DNA of 17,234 nt from JAUSNA01 sp964511965 (GTDB taxonomy: Bacteria > Patescibacteriota > Microgenomatia > Levybacterales > GWA1-39-11), in contig CAZEGF010000007.1 in the NCBI GenBank assembly GCA_964511965.1, positions 1 to 17,234 on the forward strand. The letters are read 5' to 3'. The stretch's first letter is position 1. Each line of letters begins with the position of its first letter. This document shows positions 11,481 through 17,234 of this stretch, piece by piece. The position numbers and the translations under genes were made by a program. The notes under the pieces are model-generated. The model had not been told where the DNA came from, did not search any database, and worked only from the letters and a program-made list of their open reading frames with translations.

Positions 11481-12485
11481 ATGATTTTTCTTATAATACT
11501 GCTTCTTGCGATATACGTATTTATAGCTATCTTTATATATCAAGAATTAATACATTCTAAAATAAATACTTTTTTGAAATTCTTTTTCGTCATATTTCTT
11601 ATCATTTTTCTCATGTCCGTAGCCTATTATCGAGGCAAACAGATATCCAAAAATTCACTTGAAGGAAGTATTCTTTCTCCTATTGCAGCGCCTATCCAGC
11701 AAGGAATAAATGTATTTCATTATGTTACAAAAGTGCAACGTCTCGAAAGTGTCATAAAGCCTATATTTGAAAATGAAAAAGGCGACTACGGCGTGGGGAT
11801 CAAAAATCTTAAAACCGGAGATGAATATTTTTACAATGAAACGAAGAGTTTTAAGACGGCAAGTATCTATAAATTATGGGTAATGGCAACAGTATTCAAA
11901 TACATCCAGGATGGCAAACTCACTCCAAATCAGGTTCTTTCCCAAAATATTTCATCACTCAACCGCGCCTTTGGGATAGCAAGCGAATCAGCTGAGCTTA
12001 CAGATGGGGGTATTACGAGAACTGTTATGAATGCAGTTGAGGATATGATCGAATTTTCATCAAACTATGCAGCCTATCTTTTGACCTACAATATCAAAGT
12101 TGAACCTATTAATAACATGATCCACTCATTGGGTATGAACGATTCAAATATGGCAGATGACCCATATTCGACAGTTGCAGACACTGTCCTTTTCTATGAA
12201 AAACTCTACAAAGGAGAGATCGTAAATCCTGAGGCTTCAAGACAGATGCTTGAAATTTTAAAGAAGCAACAATTGAATGACAGGATACCTAAGTATTTGC
12301 CCGACGGGACTATTGTTGCTCACAAGACCGGTGAGCTGTATGGATTTAAGCATAACGCCGGAATCGTTTATTCTACCCACGGCGACTATATAATCGTATT
12401 GTTCTCAAATACCCAACTTCCAGCTCATGCGGCCGAAGTCGAGGCCCAAATCAGTAAAAAAGCATGGGAATATTTTAATAACTAA
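11481..12485 (+). CDS. Membrane-anchored class A beta-lactamase-fold serine hydrolase
   Basis: A 334-residue protein with two N-terminal hydrophobic segments (about 1-20 and 31-48) and an extracytoplasmic class A beta-lactamase-like (beta-lactamase2) domain. The active-site set is visible: Ser128-Ile-Tyr-Lys131 (SxxK), Ser193-Ser-Asn195 (SxN) and Lys282-Thr-Gly284 (KTG). The Ω-loop glutamate of true class A beta-lactamases (ExxLN) is not evident; the region reads MADDPYSTVAD. It therefore looks more like a D,D-peptidase or other serine hydrolase acting on the cell wall than a resistance enzyme. It is divergent from tuf and ends 1 nt from the convergent unknown gene. The ATG at 11481 is supported by the extended -10 six bases upstream. 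Confidence 0.82.
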   Translation: MIFLIILLLAIYVFIAIFIYQELIHSKINTFLKFFFVIFLIIFLMSVAYYRGKQISKNSLEGSILSPIAAPIQQGINVFHYVTKVQRLESVIKPIFENEKGDYGVGIKNLKTGDEYFYNETKSFKTASIYKLWVMATVFKYIQDGKLTPNQVLSQNISSLNRAFGIASESAELTDGGITRTVMNAVEDMIEFSSNYAAYLLTYNIKVEPINNMIHSLGMNDSNMADDPYSTVADTVLFYEKLYKGEIVNPEASRQMLEILKKQQLNDRIPKYLPDGTIVAHKTGELYGFKHNAGIVYSTHGDYIIVLFSNTQLPAHAAEVEAQISKKAWEYFNN

Positions 12486-12486
12486 C

Positions 12487-13161
12487 CTATCGATCAGGGA
12501 ATATCAGATCGCGTGCTGCTTCTCGCAACTCATTTAGAGTGCCAGAGTAAAATGTTGGCGCATGGGAAGGAAATATCATTTCAGCCCTTCGAAAGAAAGT
12601 TGGCGCACCAACTTGAGCAAATAACTCAATCGTCGTATCTCCAGTACCGGCGATAAATAAACTCATTACCGTACCTTGTTCTCCATCTCCCTGGATTCCC
12701 CGAACATATCCTTGAAAAGAACTGTCTCCTTTCGTAATACTTAAATCTTCTTGAGTAGAACTCACCTTAAAATCAGGGTTATCATCTAACCATTTTCCAT
12801 CTTTTTCAAGTAAAGTCCGTGGGATTCTTGCAAGACGTCCTGCCATATTGGGGGTTTTAGTCTCTTTTGCCGAACCGTTAAATTGAATACCAAGGCTTTC
12901 TTCAGGATCCTTTCCTTCCAAAACCAGTAAAACATCCCCTTGCCTACTTACAGTCATACCCAATCGAAAATCGCTTCCATACCCGTCTTTGAGACCCTTC
13001 AATTCATACAAAATATCTCCCGCTTCGTACTTTTTTACCGTAGCTCCATATAGTATTCTCGCTTCTGTGGGATATTGTTTTGGCCCTTCATTTGTCATTA
13101 TGAGGTGATTATAAGAGTCGTAAACAGTAAAAACAAATTGATACAGTTTGTCATCTTGCAT
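12487..13161 (-). CDS. Unknown soluble protein, probable LexA target
   Basis: I do not recognise the family. The 224-residue product has no signal peptide, no membrane segment and no cysteine. It is rich in Gly, Asp and alternating hydrophobic residues, suggesting a beta-rich fold; notable stretches are YQFVFTVYDSYNHLIMTNEG at 7-26, DVLLVLEGKDPEESLGIQFN, a mid-protein GDSSFQGYVRGIQGDGEQGT and a C-terminal helix (LNELREAARDLIF). A TATAGT (13182-13177) could be its -10. The 16-bp LexA-type palindrome at 13163-13178 ends one base before the start codon and covers the expected transcription start, so LexA would repress it. It is divergent from lexA and convergent with the serine hydrolase, separated by 1 nt. 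The function is unknown; damage-inducible expression is the inference. Confidence 0.8.
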   Translation of the reverse strand: MQDDKLYQFVFTVYDSYNHLIMTNEGPKQYPTEARILYGATVKKYEAGDILYELKGLKDGYGSDFRLGMTVSRQGDVLLVLEGKDPEESLGIQFNGSAKETKTPNMAGRLARIPRTLLEKDGKWLDDNPDFKVSSTQEDLSITKGDSSFQGYVRGIQGDGEQGTVMSLFIAGTGDTTIELFAQVGAPTFFRRAEMIFPSHAPTFYSGTLNELREAARDLIFPDR

Positions 13162-13162
13162 G

Positions 13163-13178
13163 GTGAACGATTGTTCAC
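13163..13178. promoter_or_regulatory. LexA box (SOS operator) in the lexA / unknown gene divergent region
   Basis: GTGAAC-GATT-GTTCAC is a perfect 6+6 palindrome containing GAAC-N4-GTTC, the core of the Bacillus/Actinobacteria-type LexA operator (CGAAC-N4-GTTCG). It abuts the start codon of the minus-strand gene and lies 138 nt upstream of the lexA ATG. No second copy of GAAC-N4-GTTC was seen before dinB. Confidence 0.8.
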
Positions 13179-13189
13179 TATATTTAATT

Positions 13190-13315
13190 TGATACTAGAA
13201 ACTTGAAATTAGAAACTAGATCTGGAAGTTAGAAAATAGATAATTGAAAATCCAATATCTAACATCAAGCTTCAAGTTCAAAACATCCAGTTTCAAGCAT
13301 CAAGTCTCAACAATC
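13190..13315. repeat. Word-repeat imperfect palindrome upstream of lexA
   Basis: The left half on the + strand is made of the words ACTAGAAACTTGAAATTAG and AAACTAGA; the right half of TCAAGCTTCAAGTTC and CAGTTTCAAGCATCAAG. Reverse-complementing the right half gives ...GACTTGATGCTTGAAACTGG, which aligns to the left half with scattered mismatches over about 50 nt. It forms the lexA upstream region and, if the longest frame is used, is misread as 24 extra codons of lexA. Confidence 0.65.
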
Positions 13316-13876
13316 ATGAAGGCAGAATATCTTAATCAATTGCAAACTTTTTATAAAAAGAACAAGAGGCTTCCCTCTTATTCCGAAATGCTAACCCTCT
13401 TTGGGTTGGCTTCCAAAAATGCAATTCACAAGATAGTTAAAAAACTTGAAGAGCAGGGTTATTTAGATAAGATTAGTGGGAAGTTAGCTCCCGCCAATCT
13501 TTTTTTCCAAGTCCCCCTGTTGGGAAATGTCAAAGCAGGATTCCCGACAGGGGCTGAGGAAGACCTCAACTTCATGTCACTCGACGAATATCTCGTAGAC
13601 AACCCTAACTCTTCTTTCATGCTTCGTGTTGCAGGAGACAGTCTCGAGGGAATCGGTATATATAAAGGAGACATCGTCATTTTGGAAAAGGCAAAAGAAG
13701 CTAACCGGGGAGAAATAGTTCTTGCTCTTATAGATGGTGAATGGACTCTTAAAATAATTGAAAAAATCGAAGGAAAAGTAGTTTTGCGCTCCGCAAACCC
13801 TAAGTATCCCGACTTTTACCCCCACCTCAGCCTTGAAATATTTGGAATAGTCAGATCCGTCATCCGTAAGTATTGA
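13316..13876 (+). CDS. lexA: LexA-like SOS repressor (S24 autoprotease)
   Basis: A 186-residue LexA from the ATG at 13316. A winged helix-turn-helix occupies about 20-52 (SYSEMLTLFGLASKNAIHKI, then KKLEEQGYL, matching the usual GL.S..TVH..L..LE..GYL). The cleavage site is Ala74-Gly75 in VKAGFP, and the Ser-Lys dyad is Ser109 (RVAGDSLEGIGI, where Leu replaces the usual Met after Ser) and Lys146 (GEWTLK). RecA-stimulated self-cleavage and derepression of SOS genes are expected. The open frame can be extended upstream to 13244, but those 24 codons are the word-repeat linker (residues like TSSFKFKTSSFKHQ) and lack family similarity, so I reject that start. A LexA box lies at 13163, and a Y-family polymerase is the next gene on the same strand. 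Confidence 0.9.
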   Translation: MKAEYLNQLQTFYKKNKRLPSYSEMLTLFGLASKNAIHKIVKKLEEQGYLDKISGKLAPANLFFQVPLLGNVKAGFPTGAEEDLNFMSLDEYLVDNPNSSFMLRVAGDSLEGIGIYKGDIVILEKAKEANRGEIVLALIDGEWTLKIIEKIEGKVVLRSANPKYPDFYPHLSLEIFGIVRSVIRKY

Positions 13877-13884
13877 TAACGGAA

Positions 13885-14005
13885 AAATTCGAAATTCTAA
13901 ATTCGAAGCACGAAACAAATTAAAAATATCAAATTAAAATGTTTGAAATTTGTAATTTAAAAAATTGAAGCTTGTTTCGAATTTCAATATTCGAGCTTAG
14001 TGCTT
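13885..14005. repeat. Long imperfect palindrome between lexA and dinB
   Basis: The 205-nt gap holds ATTCGAAATTCTAAATTCG and GAAGCACGAAACAAATT on the left and AATTGAAGCTTGTTTCG, AATTTCAATATTCGAGC and TTAGTGCTT on the right. The right arm's complement (CGAATATTGAAATTCGAA) matches CGAAATTCTAAATTCGAA of the left arm at 14 of 18 positions. It could fold in RNA and may end or slow transcription after lexA, but no T-tract is present. The remaining bases to 14081 hold a TATACT (14050-14055) that could be a dinB -10 and nothing else I recognise. Confidence 0.65.
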
Positions 14006-14081
14006 ATTACTTTTATGTTTAATCTAAAACGTACCAAAACAACTCTTTTTATACTCGCTTCTAGAGTTCTCAAAATGTATT

Positions 14082-15308
14082 ATGATCATCTCATGGCCTG
14101 AAGTAGTACTCTGTCTTGATGGGGATGCATTCTTCGCATCCGTTACCCAGGCCGTACACCCGGAATTGAAAGGAAAGCCGGTTGTTACTGGATATGAGCG
14201 GGGCATAGCAACCGCGGTAAGTTACGAAGCACGGGCTTTGGGAATAGAACGAGGCATGCGGTGCTGGGAGATAGCAAAGAAATTTCCTCAAGTAACTATC
14301 GCAGTTAGTGACTACCGCATTTACCACCTCTTTTCAGACAAAATGTTTGCAGTCATGCGCAAATACTCACCATGTGTTGAGGTCTACTCTGTTGACGAAG
14401 GATTTGCGGATCTTAAAGGCATGCGCCGGCCACTTCATATGAGTTATGAACAAATTGCAGCAAGCATCAAAAAAGAAATTGAAGGCTCACTGGGTATTAC
14501 AGTCAGCATAGGAGTTAGTGTCACAAAATCACTCGCAAAACTAGCGGTTAATAAAAACAAACCGTCAGGGCTTACTATCGTTCCCGGAAAAGATATCGAT
14601 AGTATTTTAAAAGAGACACCGGTTGGGAAAATCTGGGGAATTGGAGGAGCAACAACTGCATTTTTACAAAAATTGAACATTAAAACTGCTTACGAATTTG
14701 CTCACCGCCCCGAATCTTTTATAAAACAGAACTTCTCAAAACCGTATCAAGAAATATGGCGCGAGTTAAATGGGGAAATGATTTATGCAGTCAACCCTGA
14801 CGCAAAAAGAGAATATAAATCCATGACCCGCTCCTCAACCGTCACACCTCCAACAAATGACAAAGATATCTTGTGGGCCAGACTTTTGGCTCACATCGAA
14901 GATGTTTTCTTTAAAGCTCGTAACTATAATTATGCGGTAAAACGTGTATCTTTATACCTTAAATCCCAAGATTTTCATCACCACGTAATAGAAATAAAAT
15001 TGGCAGAACCAACTGCATTTCCTATGAGTATAAGGCGCGAATTGAAAGAAGGGTTTGAAAAAATCTATAGAAAAAATGTATTGTACCGGGCATCGGGGGC
15101 AACTATTTATGATTTTTGCGAGAACACCCAGAAGCAAGCGTCTCTATTCTTTGGAAATTCTGGGATGGAAGAAAAAGCAAAAAAAGTTTACCCGTCATTA
15201 GAAAGTAAAAAAGTGGATTTTGGAACTTCACTCTTCGACTCGGATCGTTTAATAAGAAAGAAAAAGGAAATCAAACTAAGCCTCCCGCTATTATCTAGAT
15301 TAGAATAG
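14082..15308 (+). CDS. dinB: Y-family translesion DNA polymerase (DinB/Pol IV-like)
   Basis: A 408-residue error-prone polymerase that copies past DNA lesions. The palm metal ligands are Asp13 (LDGDAFFASV) and Asp105-Glu106 (YSVDEGFADL); Phe18 is the steric gate against ribonucleotides, as Phe13 is in E. coli DinB. The finger motif VSYEARALGIERGM and the palm stretch SIGVSVTKSLAKLAVNKNKP follow, then an HhH region (VGKIWGIGGATTAFLQKLNI) and the little-finger domain. QASLF at 352-356 fits the beta-clamp binding pentapeptide (QL.LF). It lies 205 nt downstream of lexA, so joint SOS control is likely, although no LexA box is seen directly before it. Its stop codon directly abuts the stop of the convergent GH18-like gene. 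DinB versus UmuC-type assignment is uncertain. Confidence 0.9.
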   Translation: MIISWPEVVLCLDGDAFFASVTQAVHPELKGKPVVTGYERGIATAVSYEARALGIERGMRCWEIAKKFPQVTIAVSDYRIYHLFSDKMFAVMRKYSPCVEVYSVDEGFADLKGMRRPLHMSYEQIAASIKKEIEGSLGITVSIGVSVTKSLAKLAVNKNKPSGLTIVPGKDIDSILKETPVGKIWGIGGATTAFLQKLNIKTAYEFAHRPESFIKQNFSKPYQEIWRELNGEMIYAVNPDAKREYKSMTRSSTVTPPTNDKDILWARLLAHIEDVFFKARNYNYAVKRVSLYLKSQDFHHHVIEIKLAEPTAFPMSIRRELKEGFEKIYRKNVLYRASGATIYDFCENTQKQASLFFGNSGMEEKAKKVYPSLESKKVDFGTSLFDSDRLIRKKKEIKLSLPLLSRLE

Positions 15309-16382
15309 CTAATAGTATGAATATGCCCAGGCGGCAGTTTCTACAATTCCTTTAGTCCTAAGAAATTCCTTCTTCTTATTTATAGACTGCTCGTCTTCAA
15401 ACCAAACAATATGACGCTCCCCACTATCATCAATATACTTAATGTATGCCTCGGAAGTTTTTGGATCACGAGTCAGATTACATTCCTTAAACCCACACTT
15501 ATCAATAAATGTTTTTGTTATCTCACTTGTTGTGAGTGGGACACCTGAAGCTGTCGCTACATCTTTACTATCAACCTTCCAGTCATATCCAAAATATCCA
15601 AGAGCAATCACAAGCTTGTTATTACTAACATCCTTTTGATAATCCTCAATCATTTTTTGGAAATCATATCCATACTTCTCACGATTGCCAAAAGGAAAAT
15701 CAGGTCCCGGATTGCCATTCGATTTCGAAAAATCGTAAGCCATGACAATTACTTTGTCAGAAATGTCCCCTATTGCCTTTACATCATATGGACGGGATCT
15801 GAAATAGGTATCTCCGTACAATGAAACATAGAACTTCATACCAGAATCATGTGTTTTTTTAGAAAACAGTTTGTAAAAAGATAAAATATTTTTTGTCGTA
15901 CTATCAAATCCAAAGGCGGAAGTCTCATAATCTACGAGTATTCCATCAAACTTATTTGTTTTTGCAAGATCAACAGCTTGGGATGCAATTTTTTCCTCAA
16001 GTAAATTATTTTTTAAAATTTCGGCGTTGATAGTTTTATCAACCATTCGAATAGCAAGAACTCGCTCATTAGCATTTGGAGTAAGGGTTAAAAAATTAGT
16101 CATGTTGGTATACCCATTATCAGTCATGTTCAAACCATTGGTACTAACTCCTACTCCGAAATAAATAAGTGAGTATTCACTACTGGTTGTAATATTTTTT
16201 GTAAAGGACCAATAGGGTACAAAAAGGTACTCTTGTTGAGTTTTTTGAGGGGTTATTGATACGGTTTCAGTTTTTTTTGTTGTGATTCCTGATGAAATTT
16301 GCTTGACTGTATCAGGTTTTGCTATATTCCATAAAAAAAAACTACCTACTACAACAATTGCCAGAAGGAGTATCTTGTTCAC
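15309..16382 (-). CDS. Secreted or membrane-anchored GH18-like glycoside hydrolase
   Basis: A 357-residue protein with an N-terminal hydrophobic segment (ILLLAIVVVGSFFLWNI, 4-20) acting as signal anchor, a short Ser/Thr-rich linker, then a glycoside hydrolase family 18 TIM barrel. The active-site strand is FDGILVDYE, with Asp146, Asp151 and Glu153 in place of the canonical DGxDxDxE; the middle Asp is Leu149 but the catalytic Glu and the Asp two before it are kept. VIVMAYD at 211-217 and a closing WAYSYY also fit the family. The general architecture resembles YaaH/SleL-like and other bacterial GH18 proteins that bind or cut GlcNAc-containing polymers. The start is GTG at 16382; TGA-TACAAT ends 9 nt before it. 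It is convergent with and abuts dinB, and divergent from the LytR_C gene. Confidence 0.78.
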   Translation of the reverse strand: MNKILLLAIVVVGSFFLWNIAKPDTVKQISSGITTKKTETVSITPQKTQQEYLFVPYWSFTKNITTSSEYSLIYFGVGVSTNGLNMTDNGYTNMTNFLTLTPNANERVLAIRMVDKTINAEILKNNLLEEKIASQAVDLAKTNKFDGILVDYETSAFGFDSTTKNILSFYKLFSKKTHDSGMKFYVSLYGDTYFRSRPYDVKAIGDISDKVIVMAYDFSKSNGNPGPDFPFGNREKYGYDFQKMIEDYQKDVSNNKLVIALGYFGYDWKVDSKDVATASGVPLTTSEITKTFIDKCGFKECNLTRDPKTSEAYIKYIDDSGERHIVWFEDEQSINKKKEFLRTKGIVETAAWAYSYY

Positions 16383-16391
16383 GTTGAACGC

Positions 16392-16400
16392 ATTGTATCA
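16392..16400 (-). promoter_or_regulatory. Extended -10 of the GH18-like gene
   Basis: TGA-TACAAT on the minus strand (TACAAT at 16397-16392, TG at 16400-16399) ends 9 nt before the GTG start. It predicts a 5' leader of only about 2-3 nt. It lies head to head with the LytR_C promoter at 16406-16433. Confidence 0.5.
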
Positions 16401-16405
16401 TACGC

Positions 16406-16433
16406 TTGCAGATTGGGTAATTCGTGGTATTAT
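16406..16433 (+). promoter_or_regulatory. Promoter of the LytR_C protein gene
   Basis: TTGCAG (16406-16411), 16-nt spacer, and TATTAT (16428-16433) preceded by TG at 16425-16426 (extended -10). Transcription would start near 16440, leaving about 6 nt before the ATG at 16446. This rules out the earlier in-frame ATG at 16413, which lies inside the promoter. Confidence 0.6.
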
Positions 16434-16445
16434 AGTCATGTTCTT

Positions 16446-17081
16446 ATGGCAGAAGAATCAAACTCTAGCGAATCATTCTTAAATCCTTCCCGAAGATCTT
16501 ATGTATATGAGTCTTCAAGAAATTCCGGCAATAAAAAAAGAATAATACTGATTGTTATTGGTATATTAATTCTTATTGGACTTGTCGCACTTGCGGTTGT
16601 AGCTACAGGAGGCAAAGGGGAAACAGAAAAAAATCTAACTCCAACCCCAACTCAAGTAACAGAAACTCCCTCCCCAACGCCTACTCAAGAACCATCACCA
16701 ACAACAACAGTGACACCAACCTCTACACCAAAACCAACAAGCAAAGTGACTCCTACACCAGCCAAGGGAACCCCTACACCAACTTCCTCATCTGGCGTTG
16801 AAAGATCAAATCTTGATGTAGCGGTTTTGAATGGAAGCGGAGAAGCAGGAGCCGCTACCAAAGCGTCGGATGCTCTAAAGAAATTAGGATATAACGTTGT
16901 TTCATCAGGGAATGCTGATAACTTTGATTATGCTACAACTCAAATTCAGGTAAAAAGTACTAAAAAAGCCTATCTTAATATGTTAAAAACGGACTTATCA
17001 GACACATATACCATCACATCAGCAACAGCTGATTATACAGGGACTTCTGCTGACGCAGTAGTTATTGTAGGTAAAAAATAG
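16446..17081 (+). CDS. Membrane-anchored protein with LytR C-terminal (LytR_C) domain
   Basis: A 211-residue protein: a short cytoplasmic N-terminus, one membrane helix at about 33-55 (RIILIVIGILILIGLVALAV), a 50-residue Pro/Thr/Ser-rich linker (TPTPTQVTETPSPTPTQEPS and similar), and a C-terminal domain of about 95 residues. That domain starts LDVAVLNGSGEAGAATKASD and continues ALKKLGYNVVSSGNADNFDY, with an ending ADAVVIVGK; this is the LytR C-terminal (cell-envelope attenuator) pattern VxVLNGSGxxGxAxxxxxxLxxxGFxVxxxGNA. The linker could span the cell wall. The catalytic LytR-CpsA-Psr domain is absent. It is divergent from a GH18-like gene, so both are cell-envelope proteins, perhaps controlled together. 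Confidence 0.82.
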   Translation: MAEESNSSESFLNPSRRSYVYESSRNSGNKKRIILIVIGILILIGLVALAVVATGGKGETEKNLTPTPTQVTETPSPTPTQEPSPTTTVTPTSTPKPTSKVTPTPAKGTPTPTSSSGVERSNLDVAVLNGSGEAGAATKASDALKKLGYNVVSSGNADNFDYATTQIQVKSTKKAYLNMLKTDLSDTYTITSATADYTGTSADAVVIVGKK

Positions 17082-17091
17082 AGCTAAAAAC

Positions 17092-17100
17092 TGATATAAT
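17092..17100 (+). promoter_or_regulatory. Extended -10 of the probable ABC exporter gene
   Basis: TGA-TATAAT (TATAAT at 17095-17100) is a perfect extended -10. It ends 9 nt before the TTG start at 17110. GAGGT (17103-17106 plus) lies in the gap and could also act as a weak ribosome-binding site. Confidence 0.55.
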
Positions 17101-17109
17101 AGAGGTCAC

Positions 17110-17234
17110 TTGAAAAATATCTGGAAAATCATAAAGCTCTCAAAACCGCTCCATCATTTAGTCATAATTATTGGATTTTTAATTCTTGTTTCCTCTGCTC
17201 TTCAGCTTGTTGCACCCCTTCTTACAAAATTCAT
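17110..17234 (+). CDS. Probable ABC exporter transmembrane subunit, N-terminal fragment
   Basis: The frame runs open from TTG (17110) to the right edge, giving 41 residues: KNIWKIIKLSKPLHHLVIII then GFLILVSSALQLVAPLLTKF. A basic amphipathic start followed by a long first membrane helix with the S.L.L..PLL pattern is typical of the first helix of ABC_membrane (exporter-type) permeases. No ATG is available before the conserved-looking stretch, so I take TTG as start; the extended -10 nine bases upstream supports it. The domain and ATPase lie past the window, so this is a pattern-based call only. Confidence 0.5.
   Translation, partial: MKNIWKIIKLSKPLHHLVIIIGFLILVSSALQLVAPLLTKF

Noticed and set aside
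13190..14005. Possible CRISPR array or transposon ends around lexA
   Set aside because: No regular repeat-spacer structure, no Cas or transposase gene; the two palindromes differ in sequence and lack a target-site duplication that I can see.
14073..14096. TATGAT six bases before an ATG (14093) as a leaderless dinB start
   Set aside because: That ATG is in another frame and stops at once; the conserved polymerase N-terminus begins at the ATG at 14082, which overlaps TATGAT.
16413..16445. Upstream in-frame ATG for the LytR_C protein (11 more residues)
   Set aside because: It lies within the promoter spacer; the extended -10 is downstream of it and the extra residues precede the usual short cytoplasmic head.
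1..17234. Recoding of UGA as Gly (as in Gracilibacteria/Absconditabacteria)
   Set aside because: All genes read through at full family length with the standard code and with no in-frame TGA.

Overview
This window carries most of the S10-spc ribosomal protein operon of an AT-rich bacterium, followed by tuf and then a set of SOS, cell-envelope and hypothetical genes. I judge the source to be a Candidate Phyla Radiation (Patescibacteria) genome, most likely Microgenomates-like. The grounds are very tight packing, an AT-rich composition, short or decorated ribosomal proteins (uL2 lacks its usual N-terminus; uL3, uL4, uL17-like uS17, uL22 and uL23 carry charged tails), almost no Shine-Dalgarno sequences, and repeated-word intergenic linkers. 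The standard genetic code gives full-length proteins throughout. No 16S rRNA is present, so this placement is an inference.

Layout, in transcription order. On the minus strand: tuf (11345-10161), rpsJ (10074-9763), an EamA/DMT-type membrane transporter (9683-8838), then rplC, rplD, rplW, rplB, rpsS, rplV, rpsC, rplP, rpmC, rpsQ, rplN, rplX, rpmJ, rplE, rpsN, rpsH, rplF, rplR and the start of rpsE, which runs off the left edge. rpmJ (37 codons) is at 2363-2476, between rplX and rplE, which is not its usual place. The right third holds a class A beta-lactamase-fold serine hydrolase (+), an unknown gene (-), lexA (+), a Y-family polymerase (+), a GH18-like protein (-), a membrane-anchored LytR_C protein (+) and the first 41 codons of a probable ABC exporter (+).

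How it fits together. The left two thirds build the ribosome and EF-Tu. The sequences before tuf, rpsJ and rplC each contain a hairpin with a T-tract, shaped like an intrinsic terminator, within about 10-25 nt of the start codon. For tuf and rplC a good promoter lies upstream of the hairpin, so the hairpin is inside the 5' leader; this suggests premature-termination control of translation-machinery genes. In the right third, a perfect GAAC-N4-GTTC palindrome, the Gram-positive type LexA box core, lies between lexA and the divergent unknown gene and almost touches the unknown gene's start codon. That makes the unknown gene a candidate SOS gene. Several right-hand genes have a (often extended) -10 box only 6-12 nt before the start codon, suggesting leaderless or near-leaderless mRNAs.

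Non-coding structure. Many gaps are filled by arrays of degenerate short words, a different word in each gap, often arranged as imperfect palindromes. One such array has become the N-terminal coding sequence of rpsQ, and another makes a false N-terminal extension of lexA if the longest reading frame is taken.
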